Source of the DNA: Mycobacterium conspicuum
GTDB lineage: Bacteria > Actinomycetota > Actinomycetes > Mycobacteriales > Mycobacteriaceae
Direction: 5' to 3'
Assembly (NCBI RefSeq): GCF_010730195.1
Contig: NZ_AP022613.1
Location: forward strand, 2,604,001-2,668,000
Length of the DNA: 64,000 nucleotides
Numbering within the stretch: the stretch's first letter is position 1; each line of letters opens with the position of its first letter. This document shows, one piece after another, positions 32,458 to 41,842 of this stretch. The notes under the pieces were generated by a model, which worked only from the letters and a program-made list of their open reading frames with translations, did no database searches and was not told the DNA's origin. Made by a program: the position numbers and the translations under genes.

Positions 32458-34194
32458 ATGTCGACCGTGATCGCAGCACCGGCAATGGTTGCCGCGTCGG
32501 CCGCCGACCTGGCCCGCGTCGGGTCGGCCTTGAGCGCTGCCACTGCACTGGCGGCCCGACCCACCACCGCAGTGGTGACGGCCGCCGCGGATGAAGTGTC
32601 GGCGGCCATCGCGTCGCTGTTCTCCCGGCACGGTCAGCGATTCCAGGCGCTCAGCGCCCACGCGGCCGCGTTCCATGCCAACTTTGTGCAGGCCCTCGAC
32701 GGGGCAGCGACCGCCTACAAAGCCGCCGAAGCCGCCAACGCCTCTCCGTTGCAGGCGGTGGTGCGCACCGCCCAGATCCTGGCGCTGTTTTCACCCGTCG
32801 CGGCGGCCACCGGGCGCCCGCTGGTCGGCAACGGCGCCAGCGGAACTCCGGGCACCGGACAGGCCGGGAAAGCCGGGGGATGGCTCTATGGAAACGGCGG
32901 CGACGGCGGGTCCGGCGCCCAGGGGCAGGCCGGCGGCAACGGCGGAGACGCCGGCCTGATCGGCAACGGCGGCAGGGGCGGTGCCGGCGGTAAGGGCGCG
33001 GATGGCGCCACCGGAGGCAACGGTGGTGCCGGCGGGCGCGGCGGACTGTTGTACGGCAACGGCGGCGACGGCGGTGATGGTGGCAAGGGCGGCGACGGCG
33101 CCACCGGCGGCGACGGCGGCGTGGGTGGGCTCGGCGGGCAAGGCGCGGCCTTCTTCAGCCACGCGGGCAGCGCGGGCGCCAACGGCCAAGCCGGCACCAG
33201 CCTCGGCGACGGTGGTGGCGGTGGTGGCGGCGGCGGGTCGACGTCGGGGGAGTACTCGCCCTACGTCGACATCACGCTCTACCCCGGGCCCAACGGCTAC
33301 GACTTCGCGGCCGCCGGCCAGGCGGGGGTCAACAACGCCACGCTCGCCTTCATCACCGCCGACCCCAACGGTCAACCGGCCTGGGGCGGCTACACGGCCT
33401 ACGACATCGCCGGCGGCTCGCAGATCTCCTACATCAACAACCAGATCACCAACATGCACACCGCGGGCATCAACGGGACCATCTCGTTCGGGGGCGCGGC
33501 CGGCACGGATCTGTCCGCGGTGCCGGGGCAGACCCCCGCTGCACTAGAGCAGGACTACCTGACCGTCGTAAACACCTACCACATCTACAATCTCGACTTC
33601 GATGTGGAAGGCGCGCTGCAGGGCAACACCCAGGCACTGACCACTCAGGCGCAGGCGATCGCCATGTTGCAGGCGGAGGAGGCGGCCGCCGGCACACCCA
33701 TCACGGTCTCCTACACGCTGCCGGTGCTGCCGACCGGTTTGGTCGAGGGACAGGGCGGCGGATACAACGTCCTGCAGATCGCTAACACCAACGGCGTCAC
33801 CGTCTCTCGCGTGAACGTCATGGCGATGGACTATTACGATCCGTCGGTCACCGACATGGGAACCGCGGCGATCGACGCCGCGACGGCAACACACACCCAG
33901 TTGATGACGCTGTATCCGTCGCTCACCAGCCAGCAGGCCTGGAACCTGGTCGGCGTGACGCCGCTGATCGGAATCAACGATGACCCAAGCGAGATCTTCA
34001 CCCTCGCCGACGCCCACCAGCTGACCACCTTCGCCCAGCAGAACGGCATCGGTGAACTGTCCATGTGGGAGTTGCCGCGCGACGTCACCGGCACGTTGGG
34101 CTCGGTAGACGCCGTCGACGGCAGCGGAATCACCCAGACCCCGTTTGAGTTCTCGCAGATCTTCGAGCAGATCGAGAACGCATCCCAAACCTGA
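32458..34194 (+). CDS. PE_PGRS protein with C-terminal GH18 chitinase-like domain
   Basis: A 578-residue protein from the ATG at 32458. Residues 1-100 form a PE domain (MSTVIAAPAM, DEVSAAIASLF, secretion signal YKAAE). About 115-260 is a PGRS region of GGxGG repeats. From about 270 the sequence changes to a non-repetitive enzyme domain: YVDITLYPGPNGYDF, then YNLDFDVEG with D380, D382 and E384 forming the GH18 DxDxE signature, RVNVMAMDYYD and MWELPRD, the last with the conserved late Trp. The fold assignment is inferred from these motifs. If exported by ESX-5 it would be a surface or secreted glycan hydrolase; the substrate could be chitin-like host or environmental polymers. Confidence 0.85.
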   Translation: MSTVIAAPAMVAASAADLARVGSALSAATALAARPTTAVVTAAADEVSAAIASLFSRHGQRFQALSAHAAAFHANFVQALDGAATAYKAAEAANASPLQAVVRTAQILALFSPVAAATGRPLVGNGASGTPGTGQAGKAGGWLYGNGGDGGSGAQGQAGGNGGDAGLIGNGGRGGAGGKGADGATGGNGGAGGRGGLLYGNGGDGGDGGKGGDGATGGDGGVGGLGGQGAAFFSHAGSAGANGQAGTSLGDGGGGGGGGGSTSGEYSPYVDITLYPGPNGYDFAAAGQAGVNNATLAFITADPNGQPAWGGYTAYDIAGGSQISYINNQITNMHTAGINGTISFGGAAGTDLSAVPGQTPAALEQDYLTVVNTYHIYNLDFDVEGALQGNTQALTTQAQAIAMLQAEEAAAGTPITVSYTLPVLPTGLVEGQGGGYNVLQIANTNGVTVSRVNVMAMDYYDPSVTDMGTAAIDAATATHTQLMTLYPSLTSQQAWNLVGVTPLIGINDDPSEIFTLADAHQLTTFAQQNGIGELSMWELPRDVTGTLGSVDAVDGSGITQTPFEFSQIFEQIENASQT

Positions 34195-34299
34195 CTTCTA
34201 TTTGAAAAGCGAACGGCACGATATCCCGGCCGTTTATGATGCCGAAGTGTTTGCGGCGAAGGTGCCGACTACATTGCTGCCGGGCGTGAGGCCACGGTG

Positions 34300-36075
34300 A
34301 TGCTCGATTCTGCTTCCGGTCAGCCCGCGAATTGGCTCGCCGACGATCCCTCGGCTGAAGTTCATGAATCGATGCGCTTGCGCAAGTTAGATTCCCTTGC
34401 GATCTTGGATACGCCGCCCGAACCGGAGTTCGACCAGCTGATCGCGCTGGCGGCGGTCGTGTGTGCGGCACCGGCGGCACTGATGTGCCTAGCCGACGCC
34501 GAGCGGCTTTGGTTCAAGTCCGGATATTGTCCCAGCGCGAATTCGCTTGGAGCTGAGGAACTATGCGGCCGTGAGGTGGCCATGGCACCCGCCGGCCCCG
34601 TCGACGAACACGTCATCGGCGACGCCCTTTTGGCCGCCTACCCGGAGCTGAGCTTTTATGCCGCGGCGCCGCTGGTAACCACCGACGGCTACGTCGTGGG
34701 TGCGCTATGCGTGTTGGACCGACGGCCGCGGACTCTGACTGGGCCTCAAGAAGAACATTTGCGCGATCTGGCTGCCCAGGTGGTGAGCCACTTGGAATGC
34801 CGTAGCCGGACCCGGCTGCTCGAATCGGAGCTCAGCGTGAAATCAGCCGAACTGGCCGCGCTGCGCGAACGGCAGCGGGTCCTCGATGGCGTCCTCAACC
34901 ACACCGACGTCCTGATTTACGCCAAGGATCTCGACGGCCGCTTTCTCATGACCAACCCGGCCGTGGAACGGGCGACCCGGATATTGGACGGCCGACTGAT
35001 CGGGCACACCGACCACGACTTTTTCGATAAGCAGATAGCCGACGCATATCGCCACAACGACCTGCACATCATCGAGACCAGACAATGGCAGATCTTCGAT
35101 GAAGACCTCCTTCATGCCGACGGATCTCGGCATACCTACCGTTCGACGAAGTTCCCGCTCCTCGACGAGACAGGCGCGGTGATCGGGATCGGCGGCGTGT
35201 CCACCGATGTCACCGAACTCGCCGCGGCCCGAGCGGCGCACGCCGAGGCCGAACAACGGTGGCGAGAGCTGGTCGAACAGTCCTTGATCGCGGTGGCAGT
35301 CACCGACAGCGACGGGCTGGTGGTCTACGCGAACCCACAAGCCGCGACCCTCTGTGGTGCCTCGTCGGCCGCCGACATCGAAGGTCGCCCACTCGTGGAC
35401 TTCGCCGGCCCCGGCACCGAAAATGCGTTGTGCGCCATGATGGAGTCGATCCTGGCGGGCGGGCCGCCAATGTGTGCGCAGCGAGGTCGTCTGCAACAAC
35501 TCAGCGGTGCCCAGATCGTCGTGGAGTTCAGTGCCACCGCCATCAATTACGGCGGCGGCACGGCGTTACAGCTAGAGGTCCGCGACGTCACCGCCGCCGC
35601 CAACGCGCAAGCCGCACTCCGGCATTCGGCCTCAACCGACGCCCTCACGGGTTTGTTGAACCGCCGCGGGTGGGACACAGCCTTGAAGGCGCTGCTCGAC
35701 CAAGAATCGATCATCGCGTTGATCGATCTGGACAACTTCAAGTCGTACAACGATGCGCACGGGCACAACGCCGGCGACGCGCTGCTTCGAGATTTCGCCG
35801 CCGCCGTCCGCTCGGGGCTACGCCAGCATGACGTGTTCGCGCGCTGGGGCGGAGAGGAATTCATCATCGCGCTGCCCGACACCGAAGTCGACCATGCCAC
35901 CCACCTGCTCGACGGTATCCGCTGCTCCGTCCCGGCGACTCAAACGTGTTCTATCGGTTTCACGACCTGGCGACCCCCCGAGCCGTTCGCCCATGCCCTG
36001 ACCCGCGCCGACCGCGCCCTGTATCAGGCCAAAAACCAAGGGCGGGACCGGATCGCCGGTGCCGCAGCGCACTGA
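34300..36075 (+). CDS. GAF-PAS-PAS-GGDEF diguanylate cyclase
   Basis: A 591-residue soluble sensor. An N-terminal GAF domain (LDTPPEPEFDQLIALAAVVC, then GALCVLDRRPR) is followed by two PAS domains (DVLIYAKDLDGRFLMTNPAV and LIAVAVTDSDGLVVYANPQA) and a GGDEF domain. STDALTGLLNRRGWD and the active-site loop RWGGEEF are intact, so it should make cyclic di-GMP. An RxxD inhibitory site is not obvious. GTG at 34297 or ATG at 34300 may start it. No EAL domain is nearby. Confidence 0.92.
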   Translation: MLDSASGQPANWLADDPSAEVHESMRLRKLDSLAILDTPPEPEFDQLIALAAVVCAAPAALMCLADAERLWFKSGYCPSANSLGAEELCGREVAMAPAGPVDEHVIGDALLAAYPELSFYAAAPLVTTDGYVVGALCVLDRRPRTLTGPQEEHLRDLAAQVVSHLECRSRTRLLESELSVKSAELAALRERQRVLDGVLNHTDVLIYAKDLDGRFLMTNPAVERATRILDGRLIGHTDHDFFDKQIADAYRHNDLHIIETRQWQIFDEDLLHADGSRHTYRSTKFPLLDETGAVIGIGGVSTDVTELAAARAAHAEAEQRWRELVEQSLIAVAVTDSDGLVVYANPQAATLCGASSAADIEGRPLVDFAGPGTENALCAMMESILAGGPPMCAQRGRLQQLSGAQIVVEFSATAINYGGGTALQLEVRDVTAAANAQAALRHSASTDALTGLLNRRGWDTALKALLDQESIIALIDLDNFKSYNDAHGHNAGDALLRDFAAAVRSGLRQHDVFARWGGEEFIIALPDTEVDHATHLLDGIRCSVPATQTCSIGFTTWRPPEPFAHALTRADRALYQAKNQGRDRIAGAAAH

Positions 36076-36079
36076 AGGT

Positions 36080-36508
36080 TCAGTCGTAAATAACAGCCTT
36101 CCCTTGCCGCTCAAGATCGGCCAGCCCGGCCCGCATGGCCCGCAGCTGTTCGGGTGAATGCCCCGCCCAATCCGTCAGCTCACCAACGATTTTCACGGGC
36201 TCTCGGGTGCGGAAGGAGTGCGTCGGATTTCCCGGGAACTTCTTGTCGGTCACGTTGGGGTCGTCCTCGAGGGCGCCTAGCGGTTCCACGATGTAGATGC
36301 GGCCCGGGCCGTCGCCCGCGGCAAGTTCGGCTCCCCACACCGCGGCATCCAACGTGCGTGTCACGTAGACATGATTTGCGATGCGTCCTGTGCCGTAATT
36401 CGCCTGGTGCCCGGGCACGAGCAGATCACCGACGGCAAGATCGGCTTTCGTGCCGTGCAGAAGGGCGCCCGACTCGTGCAACTCAAACGGCTTCGGCCTA
36501 GCCGGCAC
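36080..36508 (-). CDS. arr: rifampicin ADP-ribosyltransferase
   Basis: A 142-residue protein from the GTG at 36508. PKPFELHESGALLHGTKADL, VYVTRTLDAAVWGAELAAGD, YIVEPLGALEDDPNVTDKKF and ELTDWAGHSPEQLRAM are hallmarks of the Arr family, which inactivates rifamycins by ADP-ribosylation of the C23 hydroxyl with NAD. The length agrees with M. smegmatis Arr (about 143). The start lies 22 bp downstream of the aldehyde dehydrogenase stop, in the same direction, so it may be expressed from that promoter. Activity is inferred from family only. Confidence 0.93.
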   Translation of the reverse strand: MPARPKPFELHESGALLHGTKADLAVGDLLVPGHQANYGTGRIANHVYVTRTLDAAVWGAELAAGDGPGRIYIVEPLGALEDDPNVTDKKFPGNPTHSFRTREPVKIVGELTDWAGHSPEQLRAMRAGLADLERQGKAVIYD

Positions 36509-36530
36509 CGAGACCCCCCATCGAATCCGG

Positions 36531-37979
36531 TCAGTGGCAGATGTAGACCGCCTTGGTGTTGAAGTATTCCTCAATACCCTTCTTGCCGCGCTCGCCACCC
36601 CAGCCCGACTGCTTGTGCCCGCAGATGGGCATCGCCGGGTCGGCGCCAAGGGCGCAGTTCACCCAGACCTGGCCCGCGCGAAGCTCATTCGCGACGCGGT
36701 GCGCACGCCCGACGTTTTCAGTCCAGATGGCGCCGGCCAAACCGTATTCGGTGTCGTTGGCCGCGGCGAGGACCTCGTCCTCGTCGTCAAACGGGATGAC
36801 GCTGCCAACCGGCCCGAAGATCTCCTCGCGGATGAGTCGCATGTCGGGCGTCGTGTTCGTCATGATCGTCGCCTCGTAGAAGTAACCCTTGCGGTCCATC
36901 CGTTTGCCGCCGGTGATCACCTCGGCACCCTTCGAAACGCCCTCGGCCACAATACCTTCCACGCGCTGGCGCTGCTTCTCGCTGATCAGCGGCCCAAGCA
37001 CCGAGACGGGATCCTCGCTGCCGCCCATCGGCAGCATTTTGGCGAAAGCGGCCAGCCCCTCCACGACCTGGTCGTAGATGGGGCGCTGGACGTAGATGCG
37101 CGACGTGCAGGAACAGTTCTGCCCCGACCCGACCAGCAGGCCCAGGCCCGCGTTCATGATCGCCTTGTCGAGGTTGGCGTCGTCGAACATGATCAGCGGC
37201 GACTTGCCGCCGAGCTCGAGGGTCAGCCGCTTGAGGTTGCCCGCCGCGGCCTGCACGATCAGCTTGCCGACCTCCGTCGAACCGGTGAACGAGATCTTGT
37301 CGACGTCGGGGTGCGCGGCGAGTGCGGCACCGGTCGTCTCGCCGTAGCCGGTGATGACGTTGAAGACGCCCTCGGGCACTCCCGCCTCGCGGAAGATCTG
37401 CTCCATCATTAGCGCGGTGAGCGGGGTCTCCTCGGCGGGCTTGAGGACGCAGCTGCAGCCCGCGGCCAGGGCCGGCGCGGCCTTGAGCATCGCGACGAAG
37501 AACGGCCCGTTCCAGGGAATGATCAGCCCGGCGACGCCGATCGGCTCGAGCTGGGTGAAGTTGTGGAAGTTGTCGTAGTGGCCGAGCAGGCCGTCGGTGA
37601 CGACGTTGCTCGACTCGCCATGGATCTTGCCGACCCAGCCCGCGTAATACAGCAGCATGTCGTTGGCCACCTTGATGATCTGCTGCGCAGCGGTGGCATT
37701 CATGCCGTTGTCTTTGGACTCGGCGGCGGCGAGCTCGTCGAGGCGTTCCTTGATGATGGCGTTGGCGCGGAAGAGGATCTCGGCGCGCTGCTGGTGGGGC
37801 AGTTTGCGCCACACGCCCGACTCGAACGTCTCCCGGGCCCGGGCCACTGCCGCGTCCACGGCGGCCTGGTCGGAGTCGGGCACCTCCGCGATCTGCTCCT
37901 CCGTGGACGGGTTGAAGACCGGAACGATGCCCGAGCTGCGGCCTTCGACCGCAGGATCGGTGTCGATGGCGTTACTCAC
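36531..37979 (-). CDS. NAD(P)-dependent aldehyde dehydrogenase
   Basis: A 482-residue ALDH-superfamily protein. IPWNGPFFVAMLKAAPALAA is the cofactor loop, FTGSTEVGK and LELGGKSPLIMFDDA hold the catalytic Glu, and GQNCSC at about residue 290 has the nucleophile Cys. The C-terminus GHKQSGWGGERGKKGIEEYF is typical. The length is normal. It oxidises an aldehyde to the acid; no substrate can be named. Faces away from the gene at 38162; the gap between them holds the promoters. Confidence 0.92.
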   Translation of the reverse strand: MSNAIDTDPAVEGRSSGIVPVFNPSTEEQIAEVPDSDQAAVDAAVARARETFESGVWRKLPHQQRAEILFRANAIIKERLDELAAAESKDNGMNATAAQQIIKVANDMLLYYAGWVGKIHGESSNVVTDGLLGHYDNFHNFTQLEPIGVAGLIIPWNGPFFVAMLKAAPALAAGCSCVLKPAEETPLTALMMEQIFREAGVPEGVFNVITGYGETTGAALAAHPDVDKISFTGSTEVGKLIVQAAAGNLKRLTLELGGKSPLIMFDDANLDKAIMNAGLGLLVGSGQNCSCTSRIYVQRPIYDQVVEGLAAFAKMLPMGGSEDPVSVLGPLISEKQRQRVEGIVAEGVSKGAEVITGGKRMDRKGYFYEATIMTNTTPDMRLIREEIFGPVGSVIPFDDEDEVLAAANDTEYGLAGAIWTENVGRAHRVANELRAGQVWVNCALGADPAMPICGHKQSGWGGERGKKGIEEYFNTKAVYICH

Positions 37980-38161
37980 TATCCTTCATCCTTTCGTCGA
38001 GCCCCCTCTGACATGAAGAAGCGCGGGTAACCAACCCGGAGATTACGCGCTTAACTAGGCAGGCGTCCAGTGGTCCGGGACCCGTTTGACGGCCCGATTG
38101 TGGGCCGTGCCGGGCGCGACCACCGCGGTTTACCCTGAAGAGAAATTAGGAAAGGTGCGCG

Positions 38162-38698
38162 ATGCTCGCAGCGTTCGGATTTGAAGCCATGGGTGTAGTC
38201 GTCGGGGACATGTATTTCGTCGATCCCAACCCGCTCGAAGGCCAAGAAACCCCGGAACGAGGCGTCAGACTGGAACTTCGCCTCGTGGACCGGGACGAGC
38301 CGCAGGGGTCGATCTACGCGGGTGTCCCAATCGCCTTCACCCGGCCGGTGTGGCGGGTGGACCTCTTCGGGTCCACCGAAAGCCCGCCCGGGACGCTGGA
38401 CCGGGCCCATCACCACCCCCGGTTCAATGGGTGGGAACCCGGGCGCCGCAACTTCGTCCCCGAGTTGTCCGCAGACCCGGTAGGTTGGCTGGCCGGTCAG
38501 CTGGCCGACCCGGCCGCCGTCCTGGACCGGGCCGGTGTCGATCCAGATGCGGTCAGCGACGCCGACAAGCGCGGCCTGGCCGCGGCGGCCCCGGAGATTG
38601 TCGCCGCGGTGCAGCGGATGCTCGACGGCGTGCGCGACGGGGACTTGGCACCGTCGCCGCCCGAGCCCGTTGCCGCCGCCCGCACCGGTTGGCTCTGA
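38162..38698 (+). CDS. conserved hypothetical protein
   Basis: A 178-residue protein with AGGAAAGG before its ATG. The first half is strand-rich (GFEAMGVVVGDMYFVDPNPL, RGVRLELRLVD, SIYAGVPIAFTRPVWRVDLF), and the second contains HHHPRFNGWEPGRRNF and a C-terminal helical part, LAGQLADPAAVLDRAGVDPD. I recall similar proteins in other actinobacteria but no function. It is not obviously tied to its neighbours. Confidence 0.72.
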   Translation: MLAAFGFEAMGVVVGDMYFVDPNPLEGQETPERGVRLELRLVDRDEPQGSIYAGVPIAFTRPVWRVDLFGSTESPPGTLDRAHHHPRFNGWEPGRRNFVPELSADPVGWLAGQLADPAAVLDRAGVDPDAVSDADKRGLAAAAPEIVAAVQRMLDGVRDGDLAPSPPEPVAAARTGWL

Positions 38699-38704
38699 CT
38701 TCGA

Positions 38705-39661
38705 CTAGGCGCGCCAAGCCTGTCGAGCCACCCGAAAAAAGTTGCCCCCCAAGGCCGCACGGATGTCCTCGTCGCTCCAGCCACGCCCGACGAGGTGCGT
38801 GCCGAGCGTCAGCAACGTCTCGGGCGGCATCCACTGGATCGGTCCCCAACGTGTGTAGCTGTCGTCGAACGAGTGCGGATTGCGCATGAGTTCGTCGATG
38901 AAATCGGCTGCGTCGAAAGAGAAGTCACTGCTGATGCCGACGTGGTCGATGCCGATGAGGTCGACGGCGTATTCCAGGTGTCGGGTCATCGCCTCGAGCG
39001 TGGGCGTGTTGGGGCCCAAAAAGATACCGACGCCGGTGATGCCGACGACGCCGCCGGTGGCCGCGCAGGCGCGGGCCTGGTCGTCGGTGATGTTGCGCGG
39101 GTGATCCCAGATCGCGCGCATGCAGGAATGGCTGTAAACCATTGGGCCGGAGGAGATCTCGCACATATCCAGTCCGGTACGGGCGCTGCAGTGCGAGCCG
39201 TCGGGAACGATGCCGACGCGGTTCATCTCGGCGACCATCGAGCGCCCCCACCCGCTGAGGCCGGTGTCGGTGGTATCCAGGCATCCGCTGCCGGCTCGGT
39301 TGGCGCGGTTGTAGCTGGGCAGCAGCGTGCGCACCCCGAGGTCGGCCACGACGGCGAGGTTATCGAGGTCGTCGTCGAGCGGACGCGAATCCTCCAGATC
39401 GAACACCACCGCGATGCGGCCGCTTCCGGCGATTGCCGCGACGTCGTCGACACTGGCCGCCAGCTGTAGGTCCGGGTGCGCCTCGATCGCGCCCCGGTAG
39501 TGGCGCAGCAACGCCAGCGTGTCCGACAGGCTGTGGGGCGCATATCCCGCGTTGACCGAAACGAATGCGCCGCCGGGACGCCGGTAGCGGGCCAGCGGAG
39601 CGATATCGGCGTCGGCCTGCAGCGGCAGGCACAGATGCTGGTCCCAGAGCAAAGAATGCAT
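38705..39661 (-). CDS. membrane dipeptidase-like protein (peptidase M19)
   Basis: A 318-residue TIM-barrel amidohydrolase of the renal dipeptidase family. WDQHLCLPLQ replaces the usual DGHxDLP of the metal site, so the first ligand motif is altered; VFDLEDSRPL carries the bridging acidic residue, SHSCMRAIWDHPRNITDDQ matches the SHSxxxxxxxHPRN motif and IDHVGISSDF the last metal Asp. The ATG overlaps the stop of the NTF2 gene (TAATG). Such enzymes cleave dipeptides or related amides; the altered N-terminal motif could change or weaken activity. Confidence 0.87.
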   Translation of the reverse strand: MHSLLWDQHLCLPLQADADIAPLARYRRPGGAFVSVNAGYAPHSLSDTLALLRHYRGAIEAHPDLQLAASVDDVAAIAGSGRIAVVFDLEDSRPLDDDLDNLAVVADLGVRTLLPSYNRANRAGSGCLDTTDTGLSGWGRSMVAEMNRVGIVPDGSHCSARTGLDMCEISSGPMVYSHSCMRAIWDHPRNITDDQARACAATGGVVGITGVGIFLGPNTPTLEAMTRHLEYAVDLIGIDHVGISSDFSFDAADFIDELMRNPHSFDDSYTRWGPIQWMPPETLLTLGTHLVGRGWSDEDIRAALGGNFFRVARQAWRA

Positions 39662-40038
39662 TAGTAGGTCTCGAATGCCGGCAGCTCGTTCCAGCTTGGC
39701 CACGTCGTCTCCCAGACGCGGCTGATCCGGCCGTCGATGAACGCGGCGATCAGCACCACCTCGATGCGAGTGGGGTCCTCGTCCGGGCGGCTGGTCGTGA
39801 TCCATACCCGGCCGGCGACCTTGTCGGCCGCTTCAACCCACGCATCTTCGTCGTACTCGATGGAGTAGGAGATCGGCGTGTCGTAGATCGTGCGGTGGCT
39901 TGCGGCGAACGCGTCGAAATCCTGGGTGATGCCGTTGGAGAACATGATGAAGGACGGATCGTAGAACCGGTCGATGGCCGTAGGGTCCTTCTTCACCACC
40001 ATCTGCTCGAACATCCGACGCAGCACCGCGATGCTCAT
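39661..40038 (-). CDS. NTF2-like (SnoaL-type) protein
   Basis: A 125-residue protein, ATG at 40038 preferred to 40077. VLRRMFEQMVVKKDPTAIDR then FYDPSFIMFSNG and the paired strands to RISRVWETTWPSW give the NTF2 fold. Its stop overlaps the dipeptidase start, so the two are co-translated. Proteins of this kind are often isomerases or stabilise small molecules; here it may serve the dipeptidase pathway. Confidence 0.78.
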   Translation of the reverse strand: MSIAVLRRMFEQMVVKKDPTAIDRFYDPSFIMFSNGITQDFDAFAASHRTIYDTPISYSIEYDEDAWVEAADKVAGRVWITTSRPDEDPTRIEVVLIAAFIDGRISRVWETTWPSWNELPAFETY

Positions 40039-40105
40039 GGACCCCAGTCTAGGGTTCTCCGCCAGGACGACCGGCAACTACAGCTTGCCCGCCGCGCGTG
40101 AAACG

Positions 40106-41704
40106 TCAGGGCTGATCGAAGATGGTCATCCCGAGGCCGCTGGGGCTGTTCTGGATATACACCGGTGTCAGCAGGAACGGCGCCATCCCGGTATTGAACG
40201 CCCCGAAGCTGGACGGGTCGGTCGACGTGACCAACGGGCCGGTCGACGCCGTTGTCGTATACGAATACAGCAGCGTCGCACCGTCACTGGTGTAGACGGA
40301 GATGGTTGTCCCGGCCGGCATGGCCTGGCCGAGCGAGAAGGGGCCGATGGTGATCGGGATTGTGTCGCCGCCGTAAATGGCTGCCGGGATGGCTCCATAC
40401 TGACCACCGGAATCGATCGCCGTGGTAACCGGTTGCGGCGCTCCGCCATTGATCGATACCTCCACGGTGGTCAACGGGGCGCCCGGGACCGACGCGTTGG
40501 GAATCGGCGTCAACGGGTTGGGGCCGAACTCCAGGTAACCCGCGGTGGGGCTGGTTGCGTTGATGAGCACACCCTGACTCAGTTGTCCGGGCAGGGCCGC
40601 GGTCACCGGGGAGGTGTTGGGGCCCAATGCATTTGGGCCGATACCCAGAATGCCGGTACCGCTATCACCCCAGTTGGTGAAGGGTGGCACGTCGGGGAAC
40701 ACCCACTCGATGGTCGGTAGCTTGGTGATCTCGATCGGGGAAAGGCCTCCGGGGAGCGGGATTTCGATCGGATGCGCCAGGCTCAAGGTGATGCCGCGGA
40801 GTGAAAAGAGCGGGACGTCAACGTTGATCGGCGTGGTCGCGATCCCATTTCCGAAATTCACGGTCGTGTTGAACGTGAGGCAGTAATCGGTGATGAAATT
40901 CCCCGAGCCGGGTTCGCCGTAGGTCACGTGAGTGAACCCGGTGGGCATGCCGAGGTGCTGGAGTCCGATGTCGGTGACGGGGATGACGAGGCCGGCGGAT
41001 CCGGTGTCGACGATCACCGACACGCTGCGCCCGCCGTTGACCGAGATATTGACCATCTCGTCGATCGACCCCGAGTTCGTCCCGGTGGTGGACACCTGGT
41101 GCAGCGGGACGGTCGCGTTCACCGCCGTCCCGGCGCCGGCCACCCCGTTCTTGCCGGACAGCCAGCCGCCGAGGCCTCCGACACCCCCGACCGCGCCGGC
41201 ACCGCCGGAGCCCCCAGCACCCCCATTGCCGATCAGCCCCGCGTTACCGCCGCTTCCGCCGGCGAGCCCCGCTGCCGTTTGGGAGTAACCGTTGCCACCG
41301 TTGCCGTACAGGATTCCGCCGGGCTTGCCGTTGGGGTGCGCGGCCGTCCCGTTCGCGCCGTCGCCCACGAGCGGGCGCCCGGTCAGCGCCGCGACGGGCG
41401 AAAACACGGCCAGGCTCTGAGCGCCCGACGCCTCGGCGGCGGCGTACGCACTCTCCGCCGCGCTCAGGGCCTGCACGAACCGCGCATGAAACGCCGCCGC
41501 CCGCGCACTGAGCGCGTGGAACTGCTGGCCGTGACCGGAAAACAGTGACGCGATCGCCGCCGATACCTCATCACCGGCCGCGGCGATCACCCTGGTGGTC
41601 CGGGCCGCTGCGGCCGCATTGACCGCGTCGAGCGACGACCCGATGCTCGCCGCATCTTGCGCGGCCGCCGCCACCACCTCGGGTGCGGTGATCAGGTAAG
41701 ACAT
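40106..41704 (-). CDS. PE_PGRS aspartic protease, PecA-like (copy 1)
   Basis: A 532-residue protein. The PE domain (residues 1-95) ends in YAAAE, the ESX secretion signal. A short PGRS region spans about 113-190. From about 200 a pepsin-retropepsin-like domain follows: VIVDTGSAGLVIP with D233 and, about 200 residues later, AIDSGGQYGAIP as the second catalytic Asp site. M. marinum/M. tuberculosis PecA (PE_PGRS35) has this plan and cleaves PE domains off ESX-5 substrates at the cell surface. An orthologous or related role is likely. Faces away from the RsbU-type gene. Confidence 0.88.
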   Translation of the reverse strand: MSYLITAPEVVAAAAQDAASIGSSLDAVNAAAAARTTRVIAAAGDEVSAAIASLFSGHGQQFHALSARAAAFHARFVQALSAAESAYAAAEASGAQSLAVFSPVAALTGRPLVGDGANGTAAHPNGKPGGILYGNGGNGYSQTAAGLAGGSGGNAGLIGNGGAGGSGGAGAVGGVGGLGGWLSGKNGVAGAGTAVNATVPLHQVSTTGTNSGSIDEMVNISVNGGRSVSVIVDTGSAGLVIPVTDIGLQHLGMPTGFTHVTYGEPGSGNFITDYCLTFNTTVNFGNGIATTPINVDVPLFSLRGITLSLAHPIEIPLPGGLSPIEITKLPTIEWVFPDVPPFTNWGDSGTGILGIGPNALGPNTSPVTAALPGQLSQGVLINATSPTAGYLEFGPNPLTPIPNASVPGAPLTTVEVSINGGAPQPVTTAIDSGGQYGAIPAAIYGGDTIPITIGPFSLGQAMPAGTTISVYTSDGATLLYSYTTTASTGPLVTSTDPSSFGAFNTGMAPFLLTPVYIQNSPSGLGMTIFDQP

Positions 41705-41842
41705 CGCCCATAGGTACCACGAGGCGACGGCGCGTTTCTCGGTTTTGGCGGCCGGTTCGCTCGCCGTTCAAGCTTGCGCTTGAGCCCCGAACGGTCGAGG
41801 GTCCGATTCCACCAATTAGGTTTGTGGGTATGGGCGTGACAA

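Noticed and set aside
32840..33240. Tandem GGC-rich repeats resembling a DNA repeat array or CRISPR
   Set aside because: They encode the PGRS part of the PE_PGRS protein; spacing follows codons and there are no spacers. No CRISPR array was found anywhere.
41815..41840. A SigF-type promoter (GGTTT...GGGTA) before the phosphatase gene
   Set aside because: Both half-sites occur but the distances (2 or 21 bases) do not fit the usual 15-17.
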